Positions 54,511 to 64,000 of a stretch of DNA of 64,000 nt are shown in pieces. This DNA is from Chionoecetes opilio. Taxonomy: Eukaryota > Arthropoda > Malacostraca > Decapoda > Majidae. The DNA lies in NCBI GenBank assembly GCA_016584305.1, contig JACEEZ010020543.1, positions 37,501 through 101,500 of the forward strand, written 5' to 3'. Numbering within the stretch: position 1 is the stretch's first letter; every line of letters starts with the position of its first letter. Under the pieces are notes generated by a model that saw only the letters and a program-made list of their open reading frames with translations, was not told the origin of the DNA and ran no database searches. A program made the translations under genes and the position numbers.

Positions 54511-54865
54511 GTCCACTGAGCATGCAGCCACCTGGCAAGAGGCAGCAGAAAGTGTTCAATAGTCTCAAGGGACATTCCTGCACCAGGGGCAGTGGGGGTC
54601 AGGGGACTAACGGAGGCTGTGCAGGTGAACCGTGAGTGTCGTGTGCCCAAATGTAAACAATACGACCGCTGAGCATGCTGCCACCTGGTGGGAGGCAGCA
54701 GAAAGTGTTCAATAGTCTCAGAAATGTTCTTGCACCAGAGGCAGTGGGAATCAGGTGACTGACGGAGGCTGTGCAGGTGAACCGTTAGTGTCGTGTGCCC
54801 AAATATAAACAATACGACCGCTGAGCATGCTGCCACCTGGCGGGAGGCGCGGACACTGACCAGGG
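54506..54865 (-). pseudogene. Tandemly repeated LINE C-terminal zinc-binding module (about 2.3 units of 150 bp)
   Basis: Units start at GAGCATGCAGCCACCTGG (54518), GAGCATGCTGCCACCTGG (54672) and again near 54822. On the minus strand each reads GHTTLTVHLHSLRQSPDSHC, LWCKNISETIEHFLL, the CxWC...H knuckle found at the C-terminus of Jockey/I-type ORF2 proteins. The copies read through one another in a single 109-codon frame. Confidence 0.75.
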
Positions 54866-55027
54866 GTGACAGGAGACGCTCGGACTGCCGGACAACTTGG
54901 TCAATTTACGAACAGGACCAGGCATTTCAACGTAAAAATAAATAAAATAATTGTCCGAGACTGACATATCCTCGGACCTCGGATTTTGTCCGGCAAATCC
55001 GATATCAGGAAAATCGAGGTTTGTGTG

Positions 55028-55046
55028 TATATATATATTATATATA

Positions 55047-55084
<38 letters not shown>

Positions 55085-55086
55085 AA

Positions 55087-55143
<57 letters not shown>
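55028..55143. repeat. (TA)n microsatellite
   Basis: An imperfect TA array with occasional TTATAT phase breaks, directly bordering the MITE at 55144. Confidence 0.95.
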
Positions 55144-55470
55144 CAGGAGAACCTCGTTTATCCGGCACCCGCGGGGGGGGGAGCGCATGCCGGATAACTC
55201 ATTTTGCCGTTGTTTTGAGAGTTACTCTATGGAATCGCCCAAAATCCCTTTTTTTCCATCACAAGGAACCGGCCAAGGGCACAACAAAAATGGGTAACAC
55301 AAAGCCCGCTTAGTTGCCAGTCCCTATAAAGAAGACAGTAAGAGAATAAAATAAAAAAGGGGTTTAACCAATTTAGTTCGGGAGGTGTCTGTTACTCTTC
55401 TTTTGAAAAGATGTAAGTCATAGGAAAGGGGAAAAATAGAAACAGGAAGAGAGTTCCAGAGTTATCAGTG

Positions 55471-55508
<38 letters not shown>

Positions 55509-55579
55509 CCTGGGACGATTAGTGCCGTTGTTTTGAGGCTGCCGTTTTTTTTAAATGTCGGTTAAACGAGGTTCTCCTG
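55144..55579. mobile_element. TA-target MITE (family M, copy 2) carrying a LINE 3' end
   Basis: The ends CAGGAGAACCTCGTTTATCC and TTAAACGAGGTTCTCCTG are inverted and in TA arrays. The interior (about 55255-55470) is the minus-strand 3' end of Jockey-like family J (AAGGAACCGGCCAAGGGCAC, AGTTGCCAGTCCCTATAAAG), joined to the left arm at the same point as in copy 1 (ATGGAATCGCCCAAA). An A-run (55471-55507) precedes the right arm. Confidence 0.87.
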
Positions 55580-55582
55580 TAT

Positions 55583-55608
55583 AAAATATATATATATATA
55601 TATTATAT

Positions 55609-55643
<35 letters not shown>

Positions 55644-55675
55644 ATATATATATATAATATATATATATATATATA
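55583..55675. repeat. (TA)n microsatellite
   Basis: A TA array between two TA-target elements (55144-55579 and 55676-56430). Confidence 0.95.
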
Positions 55676-56427
55676 CAGGGTGTAACACGAGTTTCTGCAA
55701 ATATTGATACAGGTGAAAGAACATGTAATTCATAGCACAAAATATTCTATAACCATATGCTTTTTGAAGCTTCCTTTAGACGTGAGATGAAGTTAGAAAA
55801 ATCAGCGGGGCCAGTAATTTCACCATGGCAGGCGGTTGCCGCTCGGTGACATTTTGAAAGATTTAATCATAATATTTACTAGTAATGGAGCATTACATTA
55901 TCTTATAACAACACAATTGGTATTAATGGACATGTTATTACTAAATAAGCAGTACATGAGAACAGCAGGGTTGTAATAAACAATACTGTAAAAGGCTACA
56001 TGGCATCGTGTCAGGGAGGGGTAGAGTGGAACACGTGACTCAGCTGATAGGCGTGAGGCCTCGCAGCCTAGTCCCTCCTTCCTTCCCCGCCCCGACGCAT
56101 TGCCACATAACCTTTTACAGTATTATTTATTACAGCCCTGCTGTTCTCATGTACTGCTTATTTAGTAATAACATGTCCATTAATACCAATTGTGTTGTTA
56201 TAAGATAATGTAATGCTCCATTACTAGTAAACATTATGATTAAATCATTCAAAATGTCACCGAGCGGCAGCCGCCTGCCATGGTGAAATTACTGGCCGCG
56301 CTAATTTTTCTAACTTCATCTCACGTCTAAAGGAAGCTTCAAAAAGCATATGGTTATAGAATATTTTGTGCTATGAATTACATGTTCTTTCACCTGTATC
56401 AATATTTGCAGAAACTCGTGTTACACC

Positions 56428-56430
<3 letters not shown>
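55676..56430. mobile_element. Long-TIR foldback MITE, 755 bp
   Basis: CAGGGTGTAACACGAGTTTC at the left is perfectly inverted at the right (GAAACTCGTGTTACACCCTG). The two arms match for about 310-320 bp each with few differences, leaving a spacer of about 110 bp with a GC-rich centre (GGAGGGGTAGAGTGGAACAC). TA flanks. No ORF. A transcript would fold into a nearly perfect long hairpin. Confidence 0.92.

Positions 56431-56478
<48 letters not shown>
56431..56478. repeat. (TA)n microsatellite
   Basis: A pure TA array between two TA-target transposons. Confidence 0.95.
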
Positions 56479-56481
<3 letters not shown>

Positions 56482-57892
56482 TGGCCGCAAAAAAAATGTA
56501 TACATTTATAATTTTCGGACAATAAAACAACAATATGTAACTTACAGTACTTTAGTTTCAGTGACACAGGTTTCTTATTCACATATTAGTACTTGGTCAT
56601 GTTTCCCTTGTATTGGATGACCATCCCAATCCTCTTGGGCATGGAAGTGGCGAGTTTGGTGAAGTAGGAGAGGTCCATTTCCACCCACAGCTTCGTCAGG
56701 GCCTGCTTCAGCTCGTTGATGTTCGTCGGCCGTTTCTTCGCGATCGCCTTTTTCATCTCATTCCAGGCGTTTTCAATCGGATTTAGGTCCGGGGAATGCC
56801 AGGCCAGTCCAAACACAGGGATGTTATTGTCTGTTAGGAACTTTTGAACAACTTTGGACCGGTGGGCAGGGGCAGAATCTTGCATGAACACCTCGCACTC
56901 ATGATGGCATAGGGCACTAACAGATGATCACGTAACACTTCAATGTAATTTGCCCCTTTCATGGTAACATTCTTTGGGAGGAAGTACAGACCTCCCTGCC
57001 CTTATTGCCACTGAAACCACCCCAAACCATACGCTATCTGGGTGTTTCACGGTCTTCACGGTATATTTTTGGGTGGTACCGTGACACATCACTTGGACGG
57101 CGCACTGTCGTTGAAGCCATCCTAACCAGTCTAAAAGTGCTTTCATCACTGAACATGACCTTCTTCCACTGCTCTGGTGTCCACTGCCGGTATCTCTTAC
57201 AAAAGGAAAGCCGCTTCTTCTTCATAGCTTCTGTCAGTAAAGGCTTTTGGCGGCGCGGCGGGTTGGTAATTTCAGCGAAATTTGCAGGCGATGTTGAATG
57301 GTGCGAACAGAGACGTTTCTAACAAAGCTGGATGCTTTTTCTTCAGTTCTGCGGCAGTTATTGCAGGATCATTCAATACTTCACGCCTCATAATTTTGTC
57401 AGTCCGAGTAGATGTTTTTTTGGGGGCTCCAGAACCAGGTTTCCTTGGCGGAACGGTACCGGGTGGCAATGACTCAACAGCTTTCTTCAGGTTGTAAATC
57501 GCCATGCGTGTAACGTTCACCTCTGCGGCCACACGTATCACAGATGCTCCTTCCTTCAGAGGGTAAGGCACGGGTCTTCTCTTCATTTGAAAGTTTGTTA
57601 TGTCCCATTCTGACAAGTGGGAGCCGAGATATAACACTCCAAGGTTCGCTGCCAAGTCAAAAAGGGCGGTCCGGAGCATGCGTAAAACCACCCTCTCTCT
57701 ATCACCTCTCGAAAAGCACTGAGTGTGGTTGTGTGTTGGTGGTGGGTGGAGGGAGACTCCCTCCACCTCCCTCCCTCCCTACTAGCTCCGCCCACCATTT
57801 ATATGTGCGGGAACGAAGGTGAAATCTTTACGCGCTTTCGGGTGTATACATTTTTCTTGCGGTCAAATGTATACATTTTTTTTTTGCGGCCA

Positions 57893-57895
<3 letters not shown>
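56479..57895 (-). mobile_element. Tc1-like transposon, full-length but decayed, 1417 bp
   Basis: The ends CAGTGGCCGCAAAAAAAATG and TTTTTTTTTGCGGCCACTG are inverted, both continuing into GTATACATTT, inside TA arrays. The interior is a minus-strand transposase broken by frameshifts (next entry). The TIRs share only CAGTGGCC with the intact Tc1 element at 5831, so this is a different family. Confidence 0.92.
56586..57586 (-). pseudogene. Tc1-type DD34E transposase, frameshifted
   Basis: The likely start is MKRRPVPYPLKEGASVIRVA (57586). An HTH region follows (EVNVTRMAIYNLKKA) with a GSGAPKKT linker, then frame changes near 57290, 57110 and 56895. Catalytic pieces are still visible: VMFSDESTFRLV (first D), MQDSAPAHRSKVVQKF (second D) and SPDLNPIENAWNEMK (E, 34 residues after the second D). 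The C-terminus IQYKGNMTKY is complete. At least three frameshifts make it inactive. It is about half identical by eye to the intact copy at the motifs. Confidence 0.9.

Positions 57896-57973
<78 letters not shown>
57896..57973. repeat. (TA)n microsatellite
   Basis: A TA array between the Tc1-like element and the Penelope-like fragment. Confidence 0.95.
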
Positions 57974-57974
<1 letters not shown>

Positions 57975-57976
<2 letters not shown>

Positions 57977-58640
57977 CATTTCAGGGTGACAGACACTCGT
58001 CATTCTTGGGGTTGTTTATGCGCAACGTTTCGCCAAAAAACACTTGGCATCGTCAGGCAAAAATAGTTTTAAAAATTAATTTACTACAATGCTAAAAAGC
58101 GAACATCTAAAAGAATTTTTTTAAACAATAAAATAATCCTATATTATCTAAAAAATAATAAATAATAAATAAAAATACAATTTATACTTAACGGACCTTG
58201 GTCTGAATTGCTGTCTGAATTGCAGAAATGCTGTCTGAGTTGGCAGAGGACTGAATGAACAATAGTTTACCGGTAACATTTTGGCTCGTGTGTGGCGATC
58301 GAAACGAGAGTCGGACAATCGAAACAGTGTGATAATCATTTGAGTATATGTAATTGGTATGAAGTGACTTGGTTATTAAGATCAGGGGACAAATGCTTGA
58401 TGTGTATGGATTCTAATAATTTAGTGTCACTAGGGTAGTGTGCCTTGGATAGGATACTAAAGTCATTCATAGAAAAAGGGTGATCTAAATCATGTGAGTG
58501 TGAGCGGATTGCAGATTGCGAAGGTGAAGAAATGGGTCGACCAGTACGTGCAGAAACACCTTTATGCTCAGAAAGCCTAAGGGTTAGATTCCTTGTTGTC
58601 TCGCCGACGTATCTAGCATTACAATACCAACTATATATAT
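57975..58640 (-). pseudogene. Penelope-like element 3' fragment with GIY-YIG endonuclease
   Basis: The minus-strand frame 58336-58640 encodes WYCNARYVGETTRNLTLRLS then EHKGVSARTGRPISSPSQSA, HSHDLDHPFSMNDF and LLESIHIKHLSPDLNNQ. This is the GIY-YIG fold of Penelope-like retroelements, with the YVG strand, the R...EH helix, the catalytic LLES Glu and the LN Asn. The reverse transcriptase is missing: the fragment is cut at a TA array bordering the element at 58646. The 3' region (57975-58330) holds a hammerhead-like motif. Confidence 0.83.
58011..58056 (-). ncRNA. Partial hammerhead-ribozyme-like motif in the Penelope-like 3' region
   Basis: The minus strand has CTGACGA (58056-58050, fits CUGANGA), a 5-bp stem GCCAA/TTGGC with a short loop (58048-58032) and GAAA (58031-58028), then a possible stem III GTTG/CAAC (58026-58011). 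The order core-stem II-GAAA is diagnostic. The cleavage-site side (UH after stem III) and stem I were not matched, so it may be decayed. Hammerheads are known in the terminal repeats of Penelope-like elements. Confidence 0.5.
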
Positions 58641-58645
58641 ATATA

Positions 58646-61281
58646 CCGTATTTGCCGGCGCATAAGACGCACCTCCGCATAAGACGCACCCCTATGTTAC
58701 AAGGAGTTTTTGAGAAGAAAAAAATATTGGTGTTTTTGAGGGAAAAAAAAAATTTCGTAAATTTATCAAAAGTTATTACAAAAAAAAAGGATTTGTATGG
58801 GATAGCAAATTATTATGAGCATGTACCTAAATACAATATTCACAGTGCAGTGCATGTGAATGAAAAATTATACTAGTTAAAATGTAAAGGGAATGACAGG
58901 GTAACCAAAATCTGTCATAATATATTGCAGGATGCCCCCACGAATTGATATTCTAATATTTTGCTACCTATGACATATAGCTTAGATTTAATTTTGTAGG
59001 TATGCTTTTGTTGCTTTTCTGCTATGTGTTTAGAATTTGTGGAAAATTTGCAGTATAGTATTTGGTATTATTTTGTAGTGGGCTTTCAAAAGTCCTAGGA
59101 CTCTTACCTAGATCATCGTGTAGCTTTCTTCATTCTGAGTATTTTGAACCCCATTTCTCATGAGGCAATTGAATAATAATGGCATTACACGTAGTACCGA
59201 AAATCTACCGTTATTTCAGCCAGAAAGTTAAGTTAGGTTAAATCAGATTAGGTTAGGTTAGAGGTGGGGTTTGGTATAGTAACAGATGATATAGAGAAAA
59301 AACGAGAAGTACCCGTAATATGGCAGTGTGAAGCGTAGCAATGTTTGCGCGGCGGACCTGGAGGGGCAGGCTTACCCCCCCCCCCCATGCACACACACAC
59401 ACACACACGTGTAAACAAACATTGATTTCTGACAAAAACGAGAGCCAGATTAATACAAAACACATCAAAACTATTCAGGAGGACGTAAGTTTTTGCCTCG
59501 AAATCGGTGGTTGCCCAATAACAAAAATTTACGAAGATATTTAGGTAGCACTGTAAGGTAACGATCTCTACCTTGTTGTTATTGTTGTAATTGTTGCAAG
59601 GCACCGTTGTCGGGATCGACGATATTTGCCCTGTTTACACCTATGAATCTATCACAGTCATGAGGGTTGATTAGTCTTCTTCAGGAAGGTACAGGTGAAG
59701 GCTGGTTCACACTCTGATATCACGGCAGCGTTCTGTCAGCCGTGCCTTGTATTCACACTATTCGTCACGGTTCCGTCATTTTCGGCAGTTTCCTGCTCAC
59801 CCTCTAAGCAGACATGGTGCCTCAGAGGCTTATGGTTGAAGAAATTTGAATTAATAGCACTTCTTGTGGATGAAGAAGAGAGTTGACCCTAAAGACACTG
59901 TTTTGGGTACATAAAGCTTGAGAAACGACAATTATCAGCACGGCATAGTCTCATTACGTTGAAATATTCTTCCCCAGAAACCGTTACGTGACAGGACGGT
60001 GATGTATTGGAGCCGTGACGGCGGCGCACCGTTTAGTGTAACACGTCTATTTGTTTGAATGTAAGAAATTCTAACAGATGTGATGAGACGGTGCCGTGTC
60101 ACCATGATGGTGTGGTGTGATTCTGCCTTGAGGCGGACGGTGTGGCGCCGTGATGGGTCTTGGTCTTGGTGTACCGTGTGGAAGACTTTTGTCCCGTCTA
60201 CAAGTACCATTGCAGCCTTTTTACTAGCACTCTTTCATACAATTTCCTTATCCGCAGAGGTACAAGGGTGAGGATTGAGGGGTCGAAGTGGTACGTACAA
60301 CTATGCTGTCTCCTATCCCACCTTGCTTACCACTATAGCGGTGCTAACACACACACACGCACATACACACTTGCATCGCTTAGGCCACCCCCCAGTCTGG
60401 ACCAGGATTAGAGGGTGACCTGACGCTGACCTGACTTGTCCTCGCCGACACAACTGCAACACCACTTACACCAGCCAGGTAATTCAGTCAGCCACAGGAC
60501 ACACAGAGACACACACGGCCGCCCACACTCTTGTCCCTACGTTGTACAATGACTCGCTGTCAATAAACTACAAGGCTAGGACGCCTTTTCTCCATCCTTT
60601 TGTGTATAGACAGACTCCCCAAGATACTACACTCCCTCTCACCCTCCTCCAAATAAAACTTTAACACGCTCTTTGTTTCACTATTCCATTTATCAACAAT
60701 ACTCATTCCAGCGAAAACTCCATCACCATTTTCTGCCACCCTTCTATCATCTCCTTCCAACTGTTGTGTCAATTGCGTGGCCCGAGTCGAATGCGGGTTA
60801 AGGCGACATCTTATATGCGGGATGTTTGTCTTTTCCATGGGTGCGGGGAGGTCTGAGCGGTAATGACCCATGGTGGGTGCACGGAGGGCGTCGCTGACTG
60901 AAGTATCCCAGGTGAAGCGGCAGACCTGAGATATCAAGTGTTTTACAATGAGAGCAGCAGCGGGGGGTGGATGATGTTTACATCTGACACGGCCATCTTG
61001 GCAGCAACAATCGCTATCTTGTTGCCTCAGCTCTTGTTTTCTCTTAAACTCCAACCTTTGCTTAGTATTATGCATTACTGTTGATAACACAGTTACAAAT
61101 TTGTGCTCAGTGGACTACTGCTCAACATAGATCACTCCAGACCCCTTTAGTAATACACCACCGGCTGTTCTGCATTCTCTGCCCGACCTCTCATTCGCTA
61201 ATATGGCCGCATTAGACGCAGGGTGAACTTTGTATTCTTTTTAAGGGAAAAAACTGCGTCTTATGCGCCGGCAAATTAGGG
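58646..61281. mobile_element. TA-flanked TIR element with GCATAAGACGC phrases, 2.64 kb
   Basis: CCGTATTTGCCGGCGCATAA (left) and, by complement, CCCTAATTTGCCGGCGCATA (right) are inverted, each continuing with GACGCA, and TA-flanked. It contains a Harbinger-like MITE (59699-60128), a degenerate GGTTA run (about 59225-59262) and an AC array (59392-59408). Interior frames (60560-61090 minus, 176 codons) show no recognised domain, and no transposase is identified. Confidence 0.7.
59699..60128 (+). mobile_element. PIF/Harbinger-like MITE, 430 bp
   Basis: TGA at 59696-59698 and 60129-60131 is a 3-bp duplication. The ends AGGCTGGTTCACAC and (complement) AGGCAGAATCACAC are inverted. The interior plus strand has KKFELIALLVDEEES, resembling the N-terminal start of Harbinger-type proteins (ALLLDEEE). 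It retains only this fragment. Confidence 0.62.
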
Positions 61282-61283
61282 TA

Positions 61284-61428
<145 letters not shown>

Positions 61429-62204
61429 CAGGAAGGTCCCGTTATACGAGCATTCGGTATACGAGAATCCGATGATACGAGATGTGTAAATTAGCGTCTA
61501 TTTTCAATATACGAGATCGAAAATCCAATGATACGACATTCAAACTGGGGTGAGTAAAATTATCAGGTTAAAAATGCGCGCCCTACCACTCCCTGTCTGG
61601 ACAAAGGGGGATTTGGTTGACCCCAGTGAGGTCACCCCTAGCAAGCTGTGACCTGAAGGGTAATTAAGCATATGGTGCGGCCTGACATTTAGGGGTAATT
61701 AGCAGGTGTGCAGCCCCAACCTTGGGACCGCAGTCAGGTCACCCCTAGCAAGGCGTGACCTGAAGGGTAATTAAGCATATGGCGCGGCCTGACCTTTAGG
61801 GGTAATTAGCAGGTGTGCGGCCCCAGCCTTGGGACCACTACACTACCTTCTCTTGTATCACGTGGCGTCCCATACATTACAACGTCTTTTTTGCTTGTTA
61901 TGCATGTTTTATGTTTAATTAATGTGCAGTTATGTTATTTTGTGTGCTATTTTCTCTTTAAGAATGCTTTTTCTACAGAATAGGTAGTACAGTGTGGGTA
62001 ATATAGATGCTGTGTGTTTGTTGTGTTTGCTATAGTTTATTTTAGCTTCAAAAACATGTCTTTTTTTTTTTTTGTCTTTTTTTTAATTGATGGGGTCCTG
62101 GAACCAAACCTATATTTTACCATTAGTTATGTGTTTCGCTATACGAGATTTCGCTTTACGAGTATGCCAGGCGGAACCTAACTGCTCGTATCTTCGGGAC
62201 CTCC

Positions 62205-62207
<3 letters not shown>
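61429..62207. mobile_element. Tigger/pogo-like MITE (family T, copy 3)
   Basis: CAGGAAGGTCCCGTTATACG to TATCTTCGGGACCTCCCTG, TA-flanked, in the opposite orientation to copies 1 and 2. The internal duplication of about 105 bp is again present (61640-61840). Its 61835-61910 segment matches 63728-63810 outside the MITE. Confidence 0.9.

Positions 62208-62288
<81 letters not shown>
62208..62288. repeat. (TA)n microsatellite
   Basis: A TA array between MITE copy 3 and the GAGTTTCGCG element. Confidence 0.95.
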
Positions 62289-62289
<1 letters not shown>

Positions 62290-63406
62290 TACCCTCCCGA
62301 GTTTCACGCTATGCGAGTTTTGCGATCCTCGAGTTTCGCGCTGAGTCCTAAATTCATATCATCCCGACTTTCGCGCATTACATCCCCGAGTTTCGCGGTT
62401 TTTTTTTAGTGACGCCTGTGATTAGAGGCTCATGCCGCCCCCTGTGTCCTCCGATGCACTTGCAATCGAAGGTAGAGTTAATGGGCAGCGTGTGGGTGTT
62501 CTTAGGCCACTCAACGGTGCAGAGAAAGATCTTAAGTGGATTTTACAGCCCTCATCAAGGATCGAACTCGGATCACCGAGAACGCCACTCGGAGACTTCT
62601 TCTTCTTCTTGTGACCTTTTCTGCATAGTATCACTTTGTAGGTCGTCTGTCAAGCTCGTGCTCGAGCTTGACATATATCTTGACGCTAACCACTCTGCTA
62701 CCGCCTCCCATAAGAGACGTACGGGACAAGTCTTCCTTCCTTCCTGCTTAGTATAGTATTATAATAGGCTTAGTATAGCTTGTATGTAGTTTTGCTTTGT
62801 TTTTTTTCCATTTGTTTGTGTTTTTCTCTACAGGAGCAGCCGGTGTCGCATAAGATAGGTAACACCTCGAAATAAGTAGCACCTTACCGTACACCCCCGC
62901 CGTTCCTTACTATTTACCACAAAATACTCCTTTATAAGTGATTAACCATGACGTGTGTGGTACTGTGGTTTCTGGAGGTACTGGAGGAGACAGGAGAGAA
63001 GAGAGGAAGGCATTGTGACAGTGTTATTGCCATATAACACTGTCACACAACCATCAGCTGACAAGATATGTGTCAAGCTCACTCACTCAGACCAAAACAG
63101 CATTCGCTGGGTGACTCCCAACTCAAGCTCAATCTCCTCTCCTCCCTCCTCTTCTCTACATAGTGTTGGCCGAAGCCACCACCCCGGCGGGAGGCGGGTC
63201 ACAAACTCTAGGCTAACACCCAGTACCCATTCACTGCTGGGTGGACAGGGGCTTGCGGCATTTTCAGGATATTTTTTGTGGGAAAAAGTGAGTCTTATAA
63301 GCTGTAAAATACGGTAGGTACACAGCCCTCAAGTTAACCTCCAGGGCCTACCATCCCACCCTTGGAGGTCACTGCCTAACGGTGCTGTAGGCACACATAC
63401 ACACAC

Positions 63407-63442
<36 letters not shown>

Positions 63443-63554
63443 CACTGGACTAAATAAGCATTTTTACAATGTTTTCAATACCCGAGTTTCGCGATCTGCG
63501 AGTTTCACGCTATGCCTCCGGAAGAAAGCAAACGCGAAACTCGGGAGGGTAGTG
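62289..63554. mobile_element. GAGTTTCGCG element, complete copy with SINE/foldback cargo
   Basis: The left arm begins CTACCCTCCCGAGTTTCACG at a TA array. The right arm ends GAAACTCGGGAGGGTAGTG, followed by TA. Cargo: SINE S7 (minus, 62405-62705), foldback arm (62845-63030), TAAAATACGGTAGGTACAC unit (63095-63322), SINE tail (63320-63400, plus) and an A-run. The cargo is the exact reverse of 49440-50478. Confidence 0.85.
62405..62710 (-). repeat. tRNA-derived SINE with 86-bp head insert (copy S7)
   Basis: Minus orientation of the S6 arrangement. The insert occupies 62596-62681 and separates the A-box side (GCTACCGCCTCC, 62699-62710) from the B-box side (GGATCGAACTCGGATCACCG, 62561-62580). Same insertion site and length as S6. 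Confidence 0.85.
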
Positions 63555-63556
63555 TA

Positions 63557-63920
63557 TATGATTTTACCTAAGGTTGTACGATATAATCAATCTGAAAATA
63601 TGATAATTCTGGTGGCTCGGTACGACAATGTGGCCTACAAAAGTACACATCCCTGGACGATGTACAATGATTCAGATGCACAGAGACGAGTTTGTGGGCA
63701 GTGGAAGAGGTCTGCGCACCCCTCCCTTGTCCCTTACCTACCCTACCCTCTCCAGTCTATTGTATCACGCGGCGTCCCCAACAGTACATACAACGTCTAT
63801 TTTGCTTGTATGTATTGTGCCTTGCACAATCCAGCACAGCCAGACCCAATCCAGGGCCAGCACCGAGGATCTTTCCTCTTCCCCAAGTGATCAAGGGGAG
63901 GAGGAAGAACTCTAACCTAG
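63557..63920 (+). pseudogene. Probable 3' part of the autonomous parent of the Tigger-like MITE family T
   Basis: Bases 63728-63810 (TTGTATCACGCGGCGTCCCC, AACGTCTATTTTGCTTGTAT) align with the subterminal region of the family-T MITE (61850-61910). To the right, the sequence extends into a frame ending TEDLSSSPSDQGEEEEL and a stop (63915), an acidic tail of the kind found at the C-terminus of Tigger/Jerky-type proteins. No catalytic motif is visible; two overlapping frames compete. Assignment is tentative. Confidence 0.4.
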
Positions 63921-63944
63921 TCATCCCTGCAAACGCAGTCACCG

Positions 63945-63978
63945 CTGTTTTCTCTCGAGCCTCGGAGAGAGAAAACAG
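63945..63978. repeat. 12-bp hairpin CTGTTTTCTCTC / GAGAGAAAACAG
   Basis: A perfect 12-bp inverted repeat with a 10-bp loop near the window end. It is not followed by a T run and there is no evidence that it acts as a terminator. Confidence 0.7.
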
Positions 63979-64000
63979 GGACTCTCAGCTGGCTACGTGC

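Noticed and set aside
60560..61090. 176-codon minus-strand open frame
   Set aside because: Possible fragment of an unknown element, but no motif or splice context was recognised; not called as a gene.

Overview
The window is a stretch of a large, repeat-rich arthropod genome, most likely a decapod crustacean. This is inferred from six perfect GGTTA/TTAGG units (the arthropod telomere motif), very long TE-filled introns, dense TA-target transposons, several LINE clades, tRNA-derived SINEs and long (CT)n, (GT)n and (TA)n arrays. There is no operon-like or prokaryotic organisation.

Host genes: four short plus-strand exons (4689-4837, 18306-18467, 34640-34823, 43299-43511) have GT/AG boundaries and mutually compatible phases. 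Joined, they read as the C-terminal, TBC-fold part of TBC1D32 (broad-minded, BROMI), a cilium/Hedgehog-pathway protein. The three introns are about 13.5, 16.2 and 8.5 kb and consist almost entirely of mobile DNA. The last exon(s) were not found and probably lie beyond the window. A second host-derived sequence, on the minus strand at about 50.9-52.1 kb, is a frameshifted CCDC25-like (NFACT-R domain) copy next to a poly(T) tract, read here as a processed pseudogene.

Mobile elements: (i) 0-4.6 kb: hAT-like MITEs, an L2/CR1-type LINE fragment split by another element, a foldback element, a SINE and an RTE-type LINE fragment. (ii) 5.8-7.3 kb: a structurally complete Tc1-like transposon with an intact 342-aa DD34E transposase. 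(iii) 8.0-10.2, 16.3-17.6, 26.3-31.7 and 62.3-63.6 kb: four two-ended copies of a TA-flanked element whose arms carry repeated GAGTTTCGCG phrases and whose interiors hold unrelated cargo (LINEs, SINEs, foldback repeats). Single arms occur at 3.5, 42.7 and 49.3 kb. (iv) 26.0-34.4 kb: a Jockey-like LINE broken by two separate insertions, each carrying further insertions, with target-site duplications at several levels. (v) 24.5-25.4, 32.3-33.1, 43.6-46.3, 46.4-49.0, 55.1-55.6, 58.6-61.3 and 61.4-62.2 kb: pogo/Tigger-like and similar TA-target elements, some nested. (vi) 38.6-42.8 kb: two head-to-tail L2/CR1-type copies, one carrying a palindromic insert and an internal deletion. (vii) 54.5-58.6 kb: tandem LINE C-terminal zinc-binding modules, a long-TIR foldback element, a decayed Tc1 element and a Penelope-like GIY-YIG fragment.

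No cellular pathway or operon is encoded. The genes do not work together beyond the TBC1D32 exons forming one transcript. The most unusual structures are the cargo-holding GAGTTTCGCG element, the nested insertions inside TBC1D32 introns, an in-frame internally deleted Tigger transposase, and a MITE family that has taken a LINE 3' end into its interior.
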